The notes under the pieces: generated by a model
Seen by the model: only the letters and a program-made list of their open reading frames with translations
The model's database searches: none
What the model was told of the DNA's origin: nothing
Assembly (NCBI RefSeq): GCF_000003815.2
Contig: NC_049990.1
Span: forward strand, 22,325,247-22,389,246
Length of the DNA stretch: 64,000 nucleotides
Direction: 5' to 3'
Source: Branchiostoma floridae
Taxonomy: Eukaryota > Chordata > Leptocardii > Amphioxiformes > Branchiostomatidae
Shown: piece by piece, positions 49,684 to 63,100 of the stretch
Layout: every line of letters begins with the position of its first letter
Numbering within the stretch: position 1 is the first letter of the stretch
Made by a program: the position numbers and the translations under genes

Positions 49684-50128
49684 TATAAAAGCATAGGATC
49701 GCAGTTTCTCAGAAAGTTATCAATACAATATGTCTTCTGTACATACTAACCAGTGGGAATATGTATCAATGTACTTACTATTGTATTGGGAAGAATACTG
49801 GAATGAAGATATGCAATGTATTGGAGTACAGAATTTCTATCAAGTTTGTAAAACTGTTAGGGTAAAAACACCTCAGTTTCAATTTCATAATTTCAATCAA
49901 TTTTCTTTCATCCTTAACAATACACTTGTTTACAATTATGATCATACAACATATGATCCTTCTGCACTGTACTCTTCAAACACTATTATACTTATTACAA
50001 AAGGATGTACTGTATGTGTAGCTACTAAGTTACAATGAGAATATCAAATTCTCCAACATTGTTCTGTGATCATTTGTCTATAAACATGTACAAAATGTTA
50101 AGAAACTAGTATTATCAAACAATGACAT

Positions 50129-51645
50129 CTACATCTCCTGTTCGTCCTCCTTGTCTTCACCCTGTTCCATGCTGTCTGTGTTCCCAGCAGCCTCTGTGCT
50201 TGTGTTTACCTCGTCCTGTGATGGCTGCCCAGTGCTGCTGCCCTCAGCCTTCTCACCTTCCTTTGTCTTTTTCCGTTTTTCTGCCGCATCCTTTTTGTCC
50301 TTCTGCTCTTTCTTGAAAGCTGTGAGCAGATATCAGTCAAGTTATGTGTATGATATTACATGTGAACACAACTCTTGAAACTTGTGTACTCTTGTCATAG
50401 AGTGTCTGTGACATTATGGATGTGCAGTTAAGAGAGAGGTACAATGTAGTTCATGATTGCTCCAAATTTTTACAACATTCATAGCACATGATTTTCTATG
50501 ACATACATGTACATATCTACAACAATGCCTTAACTACAAACCATATAGTATGATGTCTTAGCACTCTTACAAGACATGCATGTAAAGTACATAAGCAATA
50601 TATTCATGTTGAGGACTACTACAAATAGCAATGTTAACAATCAATATTATGTCCCTGTAACAATAAAGTAGCATACAGATTTTGTGCATGAATTGTTACA
50701 TTTTGTAGATGTAGCCTAAGTAGCTACCGGGTATGCTACTTATGGTAAAAACTCACCTTCCCAACTGTCTTTCAGCTGGTCCATAAACTGTTCAAACTCC
50801 ATCTCTTGAACTGCAGCAATCACATCAGTCCCATTCAATGTCTTCCTCTTACCCTTCAGGGCAAAGTTGTTAGCACTGTTCGTATTGGTCAAGTAATTTT
50901 GTAATTCCCAAGAACTATCGTAGAGTAAAACTTGTTGCCACCATGCTATCATCACTACAGCAGAAGGCTAGTTCACTGGCAGTGGTGTGTGTTCAACTTC
51001 CATACTCTTTCCCGAATGCTGAGTGCTAAGCAGAGAAAGCAGCATGTACCATTTCTATCAATATTTTTAAGTGATGTGACTCGGCCGGGGATCGAACTAA
51101 CTACCGACTGCAAGGCGAACACCCTACCCAATTCGCCATTACACCAGTTTTAACTAAAAAAACACAGCTAATGTAGGGAACATATCTTCATGTCCATGGT
51201 TATCTACTGGGTACCATGAGTTCTACAGTGACTATGCAGGAAAGGATACCAGGATGTAGCATACAACACGAACACGCTGGCTGCCCGTGAGATCGCAGCC
51301 CGGGCCTCCTTAGATACATTCACACCGTCTGGTAACTGGAACACGGGTTGTGTTTATTAAGTGGGAAAATACAGACACAAACTGACAAAGATGTTGCAGC
51401 ATCAAAAGCAACACTTCAATCCTAAAACTACATGTTTAACTATATGTGGTGGACATGTGAAATATTGACCAAAACATAAAATTGTTATCAAATAACCTTT
51501 TAACATGCAATGTATTCTATACACATATCTTTATATTGAATCATGAAAACAAGCTAATGATAATACAAAATGTACTTACTGCATCTTTTATTATTCTTGT
51601 AATGACAGCGTTGGGCAGGTTCAAGTCCTCAATTTTCTCTGCCAT
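50129..51645 (-). CDS. POLE3: DNA polymerase epsilon subunit 3 / CHRAC17 histone-fold protein
   Basis: Four exons on the minus strand, in transcript order: 51580-51645, 51250-51335, 50757-50875 and 50129-50319. Phases 0, 2 and 1 all match, and the total is 462 nt, or 153 residues (human is 147). The N-terminus [18 protein letters not shown] is followed by an NF-YB-type histone fold: [40 protein letters not shown], then [19 protein letters not shown]. It ends in a lysine- and then Glu/Asp-rich tail, as in the family. POLE3 pairs with POLE4 in DNA polymerase epsilon and with CHRAC15 in the CHRAC remodeller, acting in the nucleus in replication and nucleosome handling. Two AATAAA signals lie about 450 nt downstream. 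The gene is convergent with NT5C1 and runs in the same direction as the photolyase. Confidence 0.95.
51072..51147 (-). tRNA. tRNA-like sequence, probably a pseudogene or SINE head
   Basis: On the minus strand a 75-nt stretch has an A-box-like TGGCGAATTGGG, a possible anticodon loop CTTGCAG (anticodon TGC if numbered as a 7-nt loop), a B box with GTTCGATCC, and partly pairing ends. Stem pairing is imperfect, so a functional tRNA is doubtful. It lies in POLE3 intron 2, the intron between exons 2 and 3. Confidence 0.4.
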
Positions 51646-54181
51646 CTTGCCTGTGAAAATAATCGTAAATTTGGGTTTCTCTCTAAACAAAGGCTAAGAA
51701 TATAACATGGTGCCCCCCTCCCCATATATCTAACATTTGAATAGCAAAGAAAGGTACGAGGACCTTAAACTTTAAAAGAACGCAGTTGCATAGGGTCTTC
51801 AAAACATTAAGCATTGAATCATGAACGCTCTAATCAAAACGACTTGAAGAAAGATGAATAAACATCCTCGGGAACAAGACAAAACATTTCACCACTGACC
51901 GAATTCACGTTTGGCGGGAAGAAGGGGTCATAGGTCAGTACAGACCCCATAACGCGTTAAAAACTGACTGATGAACTTTTAATCTTTATGATCTTTTATC
52001 ACTCACTCACTTTTATCACAACAAAGTATTAAACCTCATGAAACTTCTAATTTGAGAAAAATAGAAAAAATGATCTATATTATCTCTTTTGAGCTTTATT
52101 TTCAGGCATAATTAAACGAACCTGGTAAATTTCGATAGGTACCTTGGTGGGCGTGCAGTTGACTCAGTGGATCAGAAGAGACATCTAACGACAAATTTTA
52201 GTACTGCAGGATAAGGTCGCAGCAATGCTAACGTTACATGTAACATATACATCTATGCTGATTCATTTGTGCAGCTACTGTGAAACTTGTAACCTCCTTC
52301 AATGCTCAAACTCACAATACATGATCTATATCAAGCAATGTTAACTAGCAAGCTGATTGGTCAACGCATAATCGACTTACCACTGAGTCAATCGGTATTT
52401 AAAGTGCTAAGACAGTAAGGTCAATATGCAGCATTTATTTCATTGGCTGCCAGGTGTCGCTCTTAGATATTCAATGTAAAATCGTATTTGCAATATAACT
52501 TATCTGTCATTCTTTTTTGATCCACCAGGCGACGTCCTTGACAGGCAGGCATTAGGTACTGCTTGCCTGGATTTTCTGCCAATGTTCTGGGGTTTTTTTT
52601 TAGCGTAACTTTATTTGATGTGGTTAAGTAACTTACACGACTTTTGATCTTCAAAACTATTCTGGGTAATACTCATCCAGAATAAGATGCCACATTTTTA
52701 CTGGCGGCATATAATGTGTTAATGTTTATAGCATACATAAAATCGTCCTGATATGCGTTGAGTTGACCCATGCAGCTGGCGGCTGTGTTGAAAAGTTAAC
52801 ACTAATTCCTTCCTTTATTCACGAAAACCAAAAGGCAGACTAAGTGCTATTATGATTGATACGTACGGTCTACAGTATTTCTGTGTACACACGTTGTTAT
52901 GGCACGATCATGATGTCTTGAAGCACATAGCAGCAAACCGATTGCTCGTTGCTTCCAGTCTTTGCCCCCCCCCCCTTCCCAAAACACCTACTAAGTATTC
53001 ATGTTATGTATACTGTGCAAATACTTATCTCTCACACTTTTGACTTGATTGACGATAAGACAAGTCATTACAAGGGTACTACGAAAAAATATACCAATTA
53101 CCTTGAAATATCTCGCAAACTATGAAGAAAGAGAAAGCAGACACCAAGATCTCTATCCAACCTTTTACTAAAAGATAAAGATAACAAGACAAAACCAAAA
53201 CATATGAAACATAAGCTGCCTAATGAATAACTCATATAAAGAACATTTCATTCCCTTATATCCATTAAGTGAAAAAAAAACTTTTTAAGCTGCCTTCAAG
53301 TTGCTGTGACTATTTTATATAGTTCTCAGTACATATCAACTGTACAGACAGCACACTTAATGTATTCAATGATAGTGTATCTACCAATACCACTGTTGCC
53401 TCACTAAAGCTATGCAAAAATTGCAGAACATTTGAATGTATTCTTAAATGTTTCAAGAAATAAGGTTGTAGTGTGATAATATTGTAGTGTGAGAAAGTCT
53501 TTTTCCGATGAGGTATACGTTGCTATGGGTAGTTAAAAAAGTTACAGCTAACATTCTACATTACAACAAGGAAGAGAATATTAAGTCTTTTTTATGTTAG
53601 CTTCAATAGAGTTTTCTAAATCTACAAAGTTACATTACAACATGTGACCTGAGTAATATACACTGTTAAACACTGCATCTATGGACATGTCAAGGTTTTA
53701 AAAATCACAACCACTACTTTACCTTTGTGCTTGTTTCATGTAAACTTGGTCCAATGGTTTAAGTTAAAACCATTCTTATATTTAAGCTAAAACCATTCTT
53801 ATCTTGTGCGTAATATGTATTATGCATGTACACAAGAGATACATGAATGTGTATCATATTTGTGACTATAGGACTGGTACCTTTGTGCGTATTTCATTAC
53901 AAAGTCGTTTAAATAAACGACTAGCATCTAACTTGAGTGGTCAATGGTCAACACCTAATGAGCAAAAATAACCAAAAGCTCTCTAACACTACTACTAACT
54001 TGGTCAAAGTTATTTTCTCAAATACTGCCGCATTGCCAGTAGCATCCTTCTTTTGTGCGCATTTTCTGCCTTCCTTAAAATGGTTAAAATCCAAAAACAT
54101 TAACAACTACCCTACAAATATTTACAGGTGGTTCCTACACAAACCCCACTCATCATCTCAAACAACAGTCAAGTTCTGTCA
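51646..54181. other. Intergenic stretch between POLE3 and photolyase
   Basis: Contains the POLE3 5' flank and the photolyase 3' flank. No further coding sequence, clear TATA box or obvious polyadenylation signal for the photolyase was found. Confidence 0.6.
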
Positions 54182-57100
54182 TTACTTCTTTAGATATCCC
54201 TTGGCCTTGTACTTGGTGACAAACTGGGCCACGTCGAACTTGCGCTTGCAGCCATTGTAGTTCATGAAGCGAATCTTGCCGAAGACGGGCCGCTCTGCCC
54301 AGCCCTGGTCATGGATCCCACAGATGGACCACATGCAACCTGGAAATTCAAATACAAGAGGTAAAATCTCACTAAGTCCAACTATTGGGAACAGTAAAGA
54401 TACTGTAATTTATGCATTTAGGTTCGCAGGGCACAACGTTCCCACTCTTGTCTCAATCAATTATAAAACATACAGTTGAACACTAGGGGTGGGTACTGGC
54501 ACCGGAAATTCAGTTGCAGGTGCTGTCTAGGTCCAGAGGATCAGGTCCAGGTCTGGACCTACCTGGACCTAACTGTTTGTGAAAACTTGTGAAAGGGGCG
54601 ATACTCTTAATAATGGTTCATTTTGCTACAAAGGAATCTGTTTGGTATCCTATCTTCACGTAAACAACTGCCTCTGTTCACTTAGACCAAGTTTGACTGT
54701 AAAAACTTGGTAAAAAGGATTATCAACTATCCTCTACTGTACCTCCCAGACTTACCCACATATCCGTTAGGGTCCCTCCCATCCAGACTGTACTTATCAT
54801 ACTGTACTGTACCTCCCAGACTTACCCACATATCCGTTAGGGTCCCTCCCATCCAGACGGTACTTATCATACTGTACTGTACCTCCCAGACTTACCCACA
54901 TATCCGTTAGGGTCCCTCTCATCCAGACTGTACTTATCATACTGTACTGTACTGTACCTCCCAGACTTACCCACATATCCGTTAGGGTCCCTCCCATCCA
55001 GACTGTACTTATCATACTGTACTGTACCTCCCAGACTTACCCACATATCCGTTAGGGTCCCTCCCATCCAGACTGTACTTATCATACTGTACTGTACTGT
55101 ACCTCCCAGACTTACCCACATATCCGTTAGGGTCCCTCCCATCCAGACTGTACTTATCATACTGTACTGTACTGTACCTCCCAGACTTACCCACATATCC
55201 GTTAGGGTCCCTCCCATCCAGACGGTACTTATCATACTGTACTGTACCTCCCAGACTTACCCACATATCCGTTAGGGTCCCTCCCATCCAGACTGTACTT
55301 GTCGTTAAGGTACAGGGCCTCCTTCAGCGCAACCTGAGGGGACTCAGTCCACTCCAGGATTTTCTTAGCCCAGTACATGCGCAGGAAACCGTGCATCTTC
55401 CCCTCCTTGTTCAACTGGATCTGGAACAGTGAAGGGAAAGGAGGGCCAGACATGTTTAAGAGTACAATCAAACCTGTACAAGTGACCATCTATACATGAG
55501 GACACAGTGTGTCCACTTTTTGGTGGTCGTTTTGATACAGGTGGCCAGGTGACTCCTATACTAATAAGGTGACCCCTAATACAGGTTTGACTGTAATTAA
55601 ACCCTGATTTGTAACTACAGTGTCCAAGTTTGTACACCCCTACTTTAGCTGTAATACACAAAACACTAATTTTCATGCAAAGCTCTTTTGAAAGTTTTTC
55701 TACTTCCCATTCTGATAACTAAGCATTAAAATTAATGTCTATAAATTAGTGACCACCTGTCCATAAACACTAAGTTCTGTCAGTCGACTGAGTGGTCTTC
55801 TTGGGCAGTTTGGACTGTAACTTTGTAAGTATATGTAATGTGCAGCTGGGTAAAAACATTGAACGAGTGTAAGAAAAATGTACTAAAAATCTTGAAATGT
55901 TTGAGGTGGCTATATATTCCCAGATTTGAGGTCTACTTCCAAAAGTCATAATAAGGCAATATCCATTTCTACACAATATTCTACTACAGAATTGTGAACT
56001 ACAAAATTGTGAAAAGTGAACTTATAACACTGCAATGCTCATTTCTCCTTCTACAGCAAATTTGCGCATGAGAAATTAATGTCCAGTACCTGAGCAGCAT
56101 TCCACAGGTCGTCGTGTGTCTTAGCCTGTTCCAGCTGCTCGCGGCTGTACAGGTACTCCCGCTTGTCACCTGCGTGGTCCTTCAGGGTCTTCTGAGCCCA
56201 GGCAGAAGCACCTGGGGAAGATGTGGAATTTAGTCAGTTGCAATCATATATGTTTAAACCTCTGAGTCTCCCTCTCATTCTTTCCCCAAGATGACAGTGA
56301 TTATCATGCTTTCTACTCACTGTAGTCGTTCAAGGGAAATTCCATTGACTTTCTTTCCAAGCTTCAGCCTAGAAATTCATGTTTTTCTGCAACTGGTCAT
56401 CTCGATCTCATAAAAATGTGAATAAATCACTGACTTGCAATAAGACACTTACTGACAAAAACATTAAGTCAATACTCAACTGCAACATGTACTTCTAGAA
56501 GACCACAAAAGTCCTAAGCCTGACTTTTTTCGTACCATAACGGCTGCATTTCATTCTTCTTTTGGATGTAGTAATGACTGCTATTTCTATAAATTCAATT
56601 ACACCAATTGTTACTACTAAAAGTACTATCATCTTACAAGATACTTATAATCAAAACACAAAACAAGCAACACATTGGCCCCAAAATGCACTCAACTTAA
56701 ACATTTGCTCCTCTTTAAAAAAGGTTGAATTCTGGGTTTCATACCTTTGATGGAGTCATATTTGTCATGGTTGTAGAAGCAGAAGTTGTCAGAAAGCTCC
56801 CTTCTGATGATGGCTTCCTCGATGTAGGCATCCACTGACTCCTTGTACTTACTCCTGTACTTCTTCACTGTCAGGATGCATCTCTGTACAGAGATCTGAC
56901 CTGTAGAGGGGGGTAGGACAATGTTAGTTGTACTTGTTATAGACTCCTTGTACTTACTCCTGTACTTCTTCACTGTCAGGATGCATCTCTGTACAGAGAT
57001 CTGGCCTGTAGAGGGGGGTAGGACAATGTTAGTTGTACTTGTTATAGACTCCTTGTACTTACTCCTGTACTTCTTCACTGCCAGGATGCATCTCTGTACA

Positions 57101-60100
57101 GAGATCTGGCCTGTAGAGGGGGGTAGGACAATGTTAGTTGTACTTGTTATAGACTCCTTGTACTTACTCCTGTACTTCTTCACTGTCAGGATGCATCTCT
57201 GTACAGAGATCTGGCCTGTAGAGGGGGGTAGGACAATGTTAGTTGTACTTGTTATAGACTCCTTGTACTTACTCCTGTACTTCTTCACTGTCAGGATGCA
57301 TCTCTGTACAGAGATCTGGCCTGTAGAGGGGGGTGGGACAATGTTTGATGTTATAGGCTAATGTACTTACTCCTGTACTTTTTGACAGTCAGGATACATC
57401 TCTGTACAGAGATCTGGGCTGTAGAGGGGGGTAGGACAATGTTTGTTGTTATAGACTCCTAATACTTACTCCTGTACTTCTTCACTGTCAGGATACAGGG
57501 TATCTGGTAAGTTGACATTGGGTGGCTGCAGTACTACAGTAGACCATGGCAAAAACTTTTCTTAATAAACTACCTGATACCATTATCTCATTATACAAAT
57601 GTACTTGGAATACACAGAATCTACACTGTATCTAACTTTCATATCACACATCTCGATAAAAGTCAAGATATGACAGAAATAAAGATTCCATATAAACGAA
57701 GGCAATGATTATTTTTGGACTGACATAAAAAAACATAAATGTACATCCAGTGACAAGTTGACTTTGACAACCCTTATTTATTTTATTTTATTTTATTTAT
57801 TTTATTTGCATTCGTTTTTCGAGCATTGGACAAGAAGCTCGCAAAGAGCTTATGGAGGTCTTCTGCTCTAACAATGCACATACATGTTGTACAATGACAC
57901 ACAAAAGTAACAAAATTGAGATTATAACGAAACGTATAACTTAAGATGACATGAACATAAACGTCATTTTGCAACATAAGAATAACATAAATACTAACAA
58001 CAAAAACGGGCTAAAGCGCATACAAGGCTGGCATTACCAATCAATTTCAAATCAGATTAAGTAAATCTTCCGGTCATTTTGATGAATTTGAAAACATAGT
58101 CAAAGATGTTACAATTTATCGAGTGTGGAAGGAAAGGGCTGCCCATAGTGAGAAGGGTGCATAAAGTATTGTCAGATGAGTTAAGGGGGTCAGGCGAGAG
58201 TAATTCTTCTAGGTTTAAACGGGATATGGAGTGCAACATATGAATCCTTTCGCTATTGTATAGTTCGCAGTGCAACAAGTAGTGCTCAGTTGTCTCGTTT
58301 GAATTCCCACATTCACAAGTAGGGCTAGTTATACAATGGTGTTTGAATAGGTGTGAGTTAAGCTGGCTGAAGTCGAGTCTGAGTCTAGTCAAGTGAACTG
58401 CAGGGCGTCCGTGGCCATGGGAGTAGTGGGTGTGTCTGGGCGGACTGTCAAAGAAAGACTCTAGTTCTCTTTTAAAAATACTAATAGATGGTGATGTTTT
58501 GGCGGACAAAGGAAGTTGATTCCAGGAGAAAACTGCGGCAGGTAAGAAGGATCTTTTGTACTTTTCGGTTCTTAGGGCAATAGGGAGGTAGTTCTGGTCA
58601 TCTCGAAGGCCATAAGGGGTGGAATCACGGATAAGTGGAGGTACCAGTTCATGGAGATAATTTGGTGCAGAGCCACTGGCCATTTTATAGAAGTGAATAA
58701 GTACATGCTTTTCCCGTCTGGTGGCAAGTGTGTCCCAACCGACCTCCGTTAAGATGCGGCTGTGATTCGTCCCCCTTAGTGCACCCGTGCAGACCTTAGC
58801 CGCGGACACCTGTACTGATTCGAGTGAGTCAGAGTCTTTCTTAAGAATACCGCACCAGGCAACGTTGGCATACTCAATCAAGGGACGTATCATGGCATTG
58901 TACAGAGTCTCGAGTGTTTTCCGTGGGACAAAGCAAGAAATTCTTTTCAGTAGATTTATGCGTTTCCTTGCCTTCGTCACCAGGATTGACACGTGAAGTG
59001 ACCATGATAGGTCTCTAGTGAGATGTAGGCCAAGGTGTTTGTGGGATTCGACTTCAGTGAGCTGAACACCTTTAAAGTATAAGGGGGGATGTCGAACTTT
59101 GTTTTTCTTCAAGGAGAACGTCATCAATACTGTTTTTTGGGGATTGAATGTAACAAGCCAAAACCCTTACCAAAGTGTATCCATGGTGACAGATTACTGA
59201 GTGCCCGTTTGTTGGGGTTGTTCCTGTCTGTGCCAAAGTTCTTCAGTCTCTGCTTACAGAAGGACTCCAGCATACGCAGACCCCCCGTGGTGCCGGGTGT
59301 GGCCCAGGTTACCTCGGCAACAGTCATGTCCACCTTCAGACTGGCCCTGGCTGCAGCCCAGTCTGTGGGCTGTGTGGAGAGGTGGTATGAACTTGATTAG
59401 TTTTATTGTTAATAATAGTTTTAACAAATGACAAGAAAGATAGACACTACATGTACCAGATATAGTTCCTGCAATACCAACTTGCACCAGGAAAACTGCC
59501 CAAGCTCTCAGTACAATGATAGTGAACAAAGATGGCTGAAATGATTAACTAAAATTTCAGTTTCAGTTGCCTGAAATGCTGAAGAAGGTATTTGATTACT
59601 TCCTTATGCACACATTGAGCTATACAAGCATTGTTGAGAGTTCAAGTCAAGAGCTACTGTAGGTCACATATGGCTAAAATATAGAAATGAATCTTACTAT
59701 GGTTAAGCCATTGTTACTCTTCAGGCAAAGGTTCAACTGCCTTTTGATTTGGCATTTTTATTGGGCTTTTCATTTTGTACCATTTTCTTGCCAAACGGTA
59801 CTAAATGGAAAGCCACATAAAAATGCCTAAATATGTCAAAAAGCAGCTGGAACCAAACCTCTGCTTGGAGAGTAGACCATTGTTGCGCACCCAGGACAGT
59901 TATCATCCCTAGTGACATCTTCCTTACCTCAGGTTTGTCCTTAGGAGGATGTGGGTGCTGAGACACGGGAGGGAACTCTGTGAGGTAGGACGACAGCTGG
60001 TTGTGAATCTTCCCGCGGATGGTGCGCGCTCCGTACTCCTGCTTAGGGGACGCCTCCCAGCATGGAACAATGTTGTGGGCATCCACCTGAAAAGTGATTA

Positions 60101-63100
60101 AAAAAATAGAATCTGTCGGTACAAATACATGTAGTGACAATCATCAGGGTTGGACAAGTTTTTGAAAATTACTGGCCCTGTTGGGCTAGTACATGGTCAT
60201 TTCAACTTGCCTGAACCACCTTTTCATTGACCTGAAATTTGACTCATATTGCGGTGGCTTTATCCAAGAAAATCCTTTTGATACATTTTTTCGTTATCGA
60301 GCTTTAATTAAAAGCATATACATGTAACAAGTAAGAATGTTCTTAGCTCGCTAATCTTATGCTGCTAGGACTTGTCTGCCATGCAAGATACAAGGAACAA
60401 AATTCAGTGTCAGGTTCATTTATTGCAATTCCTTGCCAAACTGTCCTATCTTTTGATACATTTTAATGCAACACCAACAAGGCAACAACTTTCCAAATTG
60501 CATAAGTTTACTACTGGTTAATCAAGAATAAAGTAATGAATTTTTTCATATTCTTAATGAGTTCCAAGAATCTTTTTCAGCCAATTTGGGTCCAGATTGT
60601 TTAGTTGAAAACAAGCTAGATGTGACACAATTGTAGCTTTGTGTTCCTTACCTGGACAAATGGAACATCACTCGGCAGTTTACCTGCCAGGTCGTGAACC
60701 CACTTCAGGGGGGTCCTGAGGGGGGAGAAGTCCGTCACCACCCCTCCGATGTTCTTCTCGTCCACAAACCCTGGCAGGACATCCACAGCATAGCCAGTCA
60801 GGAGATGGAAACTCACATCAAGGTCTGTCAGCTCCTGTGGAAACAACAGAGTAACCAGTCAGGCGATGGAAACTCACATCAAGGTCTGTCAGCTCCTGTG
60901 GAAACAACAGAGTAACCAGTCAGGCGATGGAAACTCACATCAAGGTCTGTCAGCTCCTGTGGAAACAACAGAGTAACCAGTCAGGCGATGGAAACTCACA
61001 TCAAGGTCTGTCAGCTCCTACAGAAACAACAGAGTAACCAGTCAGGAGATGGAAACTCACATCAAGGTCTGTCAGCTCCTACAGAAACAACAGAGTAACC
61101 AGTCAGGAGATGGAAACTCACATCAAGGTCTGTCAGCTCCTACAGAAACAACAGAGTAACCAGTCAGGACATGGAAACTCACGTCAAGGTCTGTCAGCTC
61201 CTACAGAAACAACAGAGTAACCAGTCAGGAGATGGAAACTCACATCAAGGTCTGTCAGCTCCTACAGAAACAACAGAGTAACCAGTCAGGAGATGGAAAC
61301 TCACATCAAGGTCTGTCAGCTCCTATGGAAACAACCGAGTAACCAGTCAGGAGATGGAAACTCACATCAAGGTCTGTCAGCTCCTATGGTAACAACAGAG
61401 TACCCAGTCAGGAGATGGAAACTCACATCAAGGTCTGTCAGCTCCTGTGGAAACAACAGAGTAACCAGTCAGGAGATGGAAACTCACATCAAGGTCTGTC
61501 AGCTCCTATGGAAACAACCGAGTACCCAGTCAGGAGATGGAAACTCACATCAAGGTCTGTCAGCTCCTACAGAAACAACAGAGTAACCAGTCAGGAGATG
61601 GAAACTCACATCAAGGTCTGTCAGCTCCTACGGAAACAACAGAGTAACCAGTCAGGAGATGGAAACTCACATCAAGGTCTGTCAGCTCCTGTGGAAACAA
61701 CAGAGTAACCAGTCAGGAGATGGAAACTCACATCAAGGTCTGTCAGCTCCTGTGGAAACAACAGAGTACCCAGTCAGGAGATGGAAACTCACATCAAGGT
61801 CTGTCAGCTCCGGCGGAAACAACAGAGTAACCAGTCAGGAGATGGAAACTCACATCAAGGTCTGTCAGCTCCTGTGGAAACAACAGAGTAACCAGTCAGG
61901 AGATGGAAACTCACATCAAGGTCTGTCAGCTCCTGTGGAAACAACAGAGTACCCAGTCAGGAGATGGAAACTCACGTCAAGGTCTGTCAGCTCCTGTGGA
62001 AACAAAAAAGTGTTGTCAACTATTGACGGTAAATTGTACATTTTGAAATGTCCGTGTGGATTTATTTCCATGGTTTTTGTGGTGACCCATTTTCCTTTGT
62101 ATGAGATGCAACATAGAGGATGAGGCACATGTACAGGGCAGACACGCAATACCCAGGCTTTAACTTGGCTTCCGTGCTGGTGAATGAAAGCACAAGCCGG
62201 GCACATTGATAGGGTCATAGGAGAACATCAAATAAGCAGTCACTGGTGGCAGGCCATTCCACTTAGAACATTCGATGACTTTCAATGCCTCAAACGATTA
62301 GAATGAGGAAAAACTTTCTAAAGCTCAGGCATATTAGCGCATCATTAGCATATGATCCACGACATCCTATTACCGTCACCGTGACTTTAGACACAAAGGG
62401 GCGTAGGACCAGGTCCGAGGTGGACCCACATCAGTTCGTGAAAAAACTGTCATACGACCTTTATATCATCTCTAGACTGGTGACGGTTACCCCTCTCAAC
62501 CATCATACGCCGATTAAAGCATGGCCAGCGTAAGTCTGCCTTAGTTAACTCCTAAGATTACAATACTATAGTCCATGTTTACCTTCTCCACCTCCTCCAG
62601 CCCCTTGAGCATGAATCCGTAATGTCGGATGTTTGCATCCAGGAACTTTGGCACTAGACAGAAGCACACGTACAGGGGGACCTTGTGTTTCATGGCCAGT
62701 CGCTGGGCAAACAGCAGCGCCCAGTTATCTGTAAATAAGAACAGTTTTTACGTGAATACAAGGAAAACAAATATTGGGGAGAAAATTCACTTATCATATG
62801 TTTTTACAACTTTCATTGAATGCCATTCAAAATGTGAGCAGTCACATGTGTTCTTGCAATACTGTAATTCCTGATTTTTTTCAATGTCCACTGTTTTCAA
62901 GGTGAGGACTGTAACATGAACTTATCATTACTGATAACAAATAATATAAGAGACTTTTTCATGTGCACCTGCTACCACCATGAACATATAGTTCCGAGAA
63001 CAAGCTAAATTTTCTCTGTCAAAGACTCAGACCATGAAAGTTTGGTACCGAGAAGACAAAGTGAATTACAGTATTCATCAATCACTACACCAGCTTGCTT

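Noticed and set aside
54520-54575. Palindromic AGGTCCAGGT words
   Set aside because: A short low-complexity inverted repeat; nothing indicates a function or an element boundary.
54797-55287. Overlapping minus-strand frames of 70-120 codons
   Set aside because: They arise from the exon 8 donor minisatellite; only the 43-nt exon end within each copy is gene-derived.
56921-57361. Plus-strand frame of 146 codons over the 105-bp array
   Set aside because: Antisense shadow of the exon 6 array; no family similarity.
60797-62000. Regularly spaced array resembling a CRISPR array
   Set aside because: The units are near-identical throughout with no unique spacers, and each contains coding and splice sequence of the photolyase gene.
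61293-62123. Plus-strand frames of 97-154 codons ([11 protein letters not shown] repeats)
   Set aside because: Antisense readings of the 61-bp minisatellite that stay open because the unit lacks stops in that frame.
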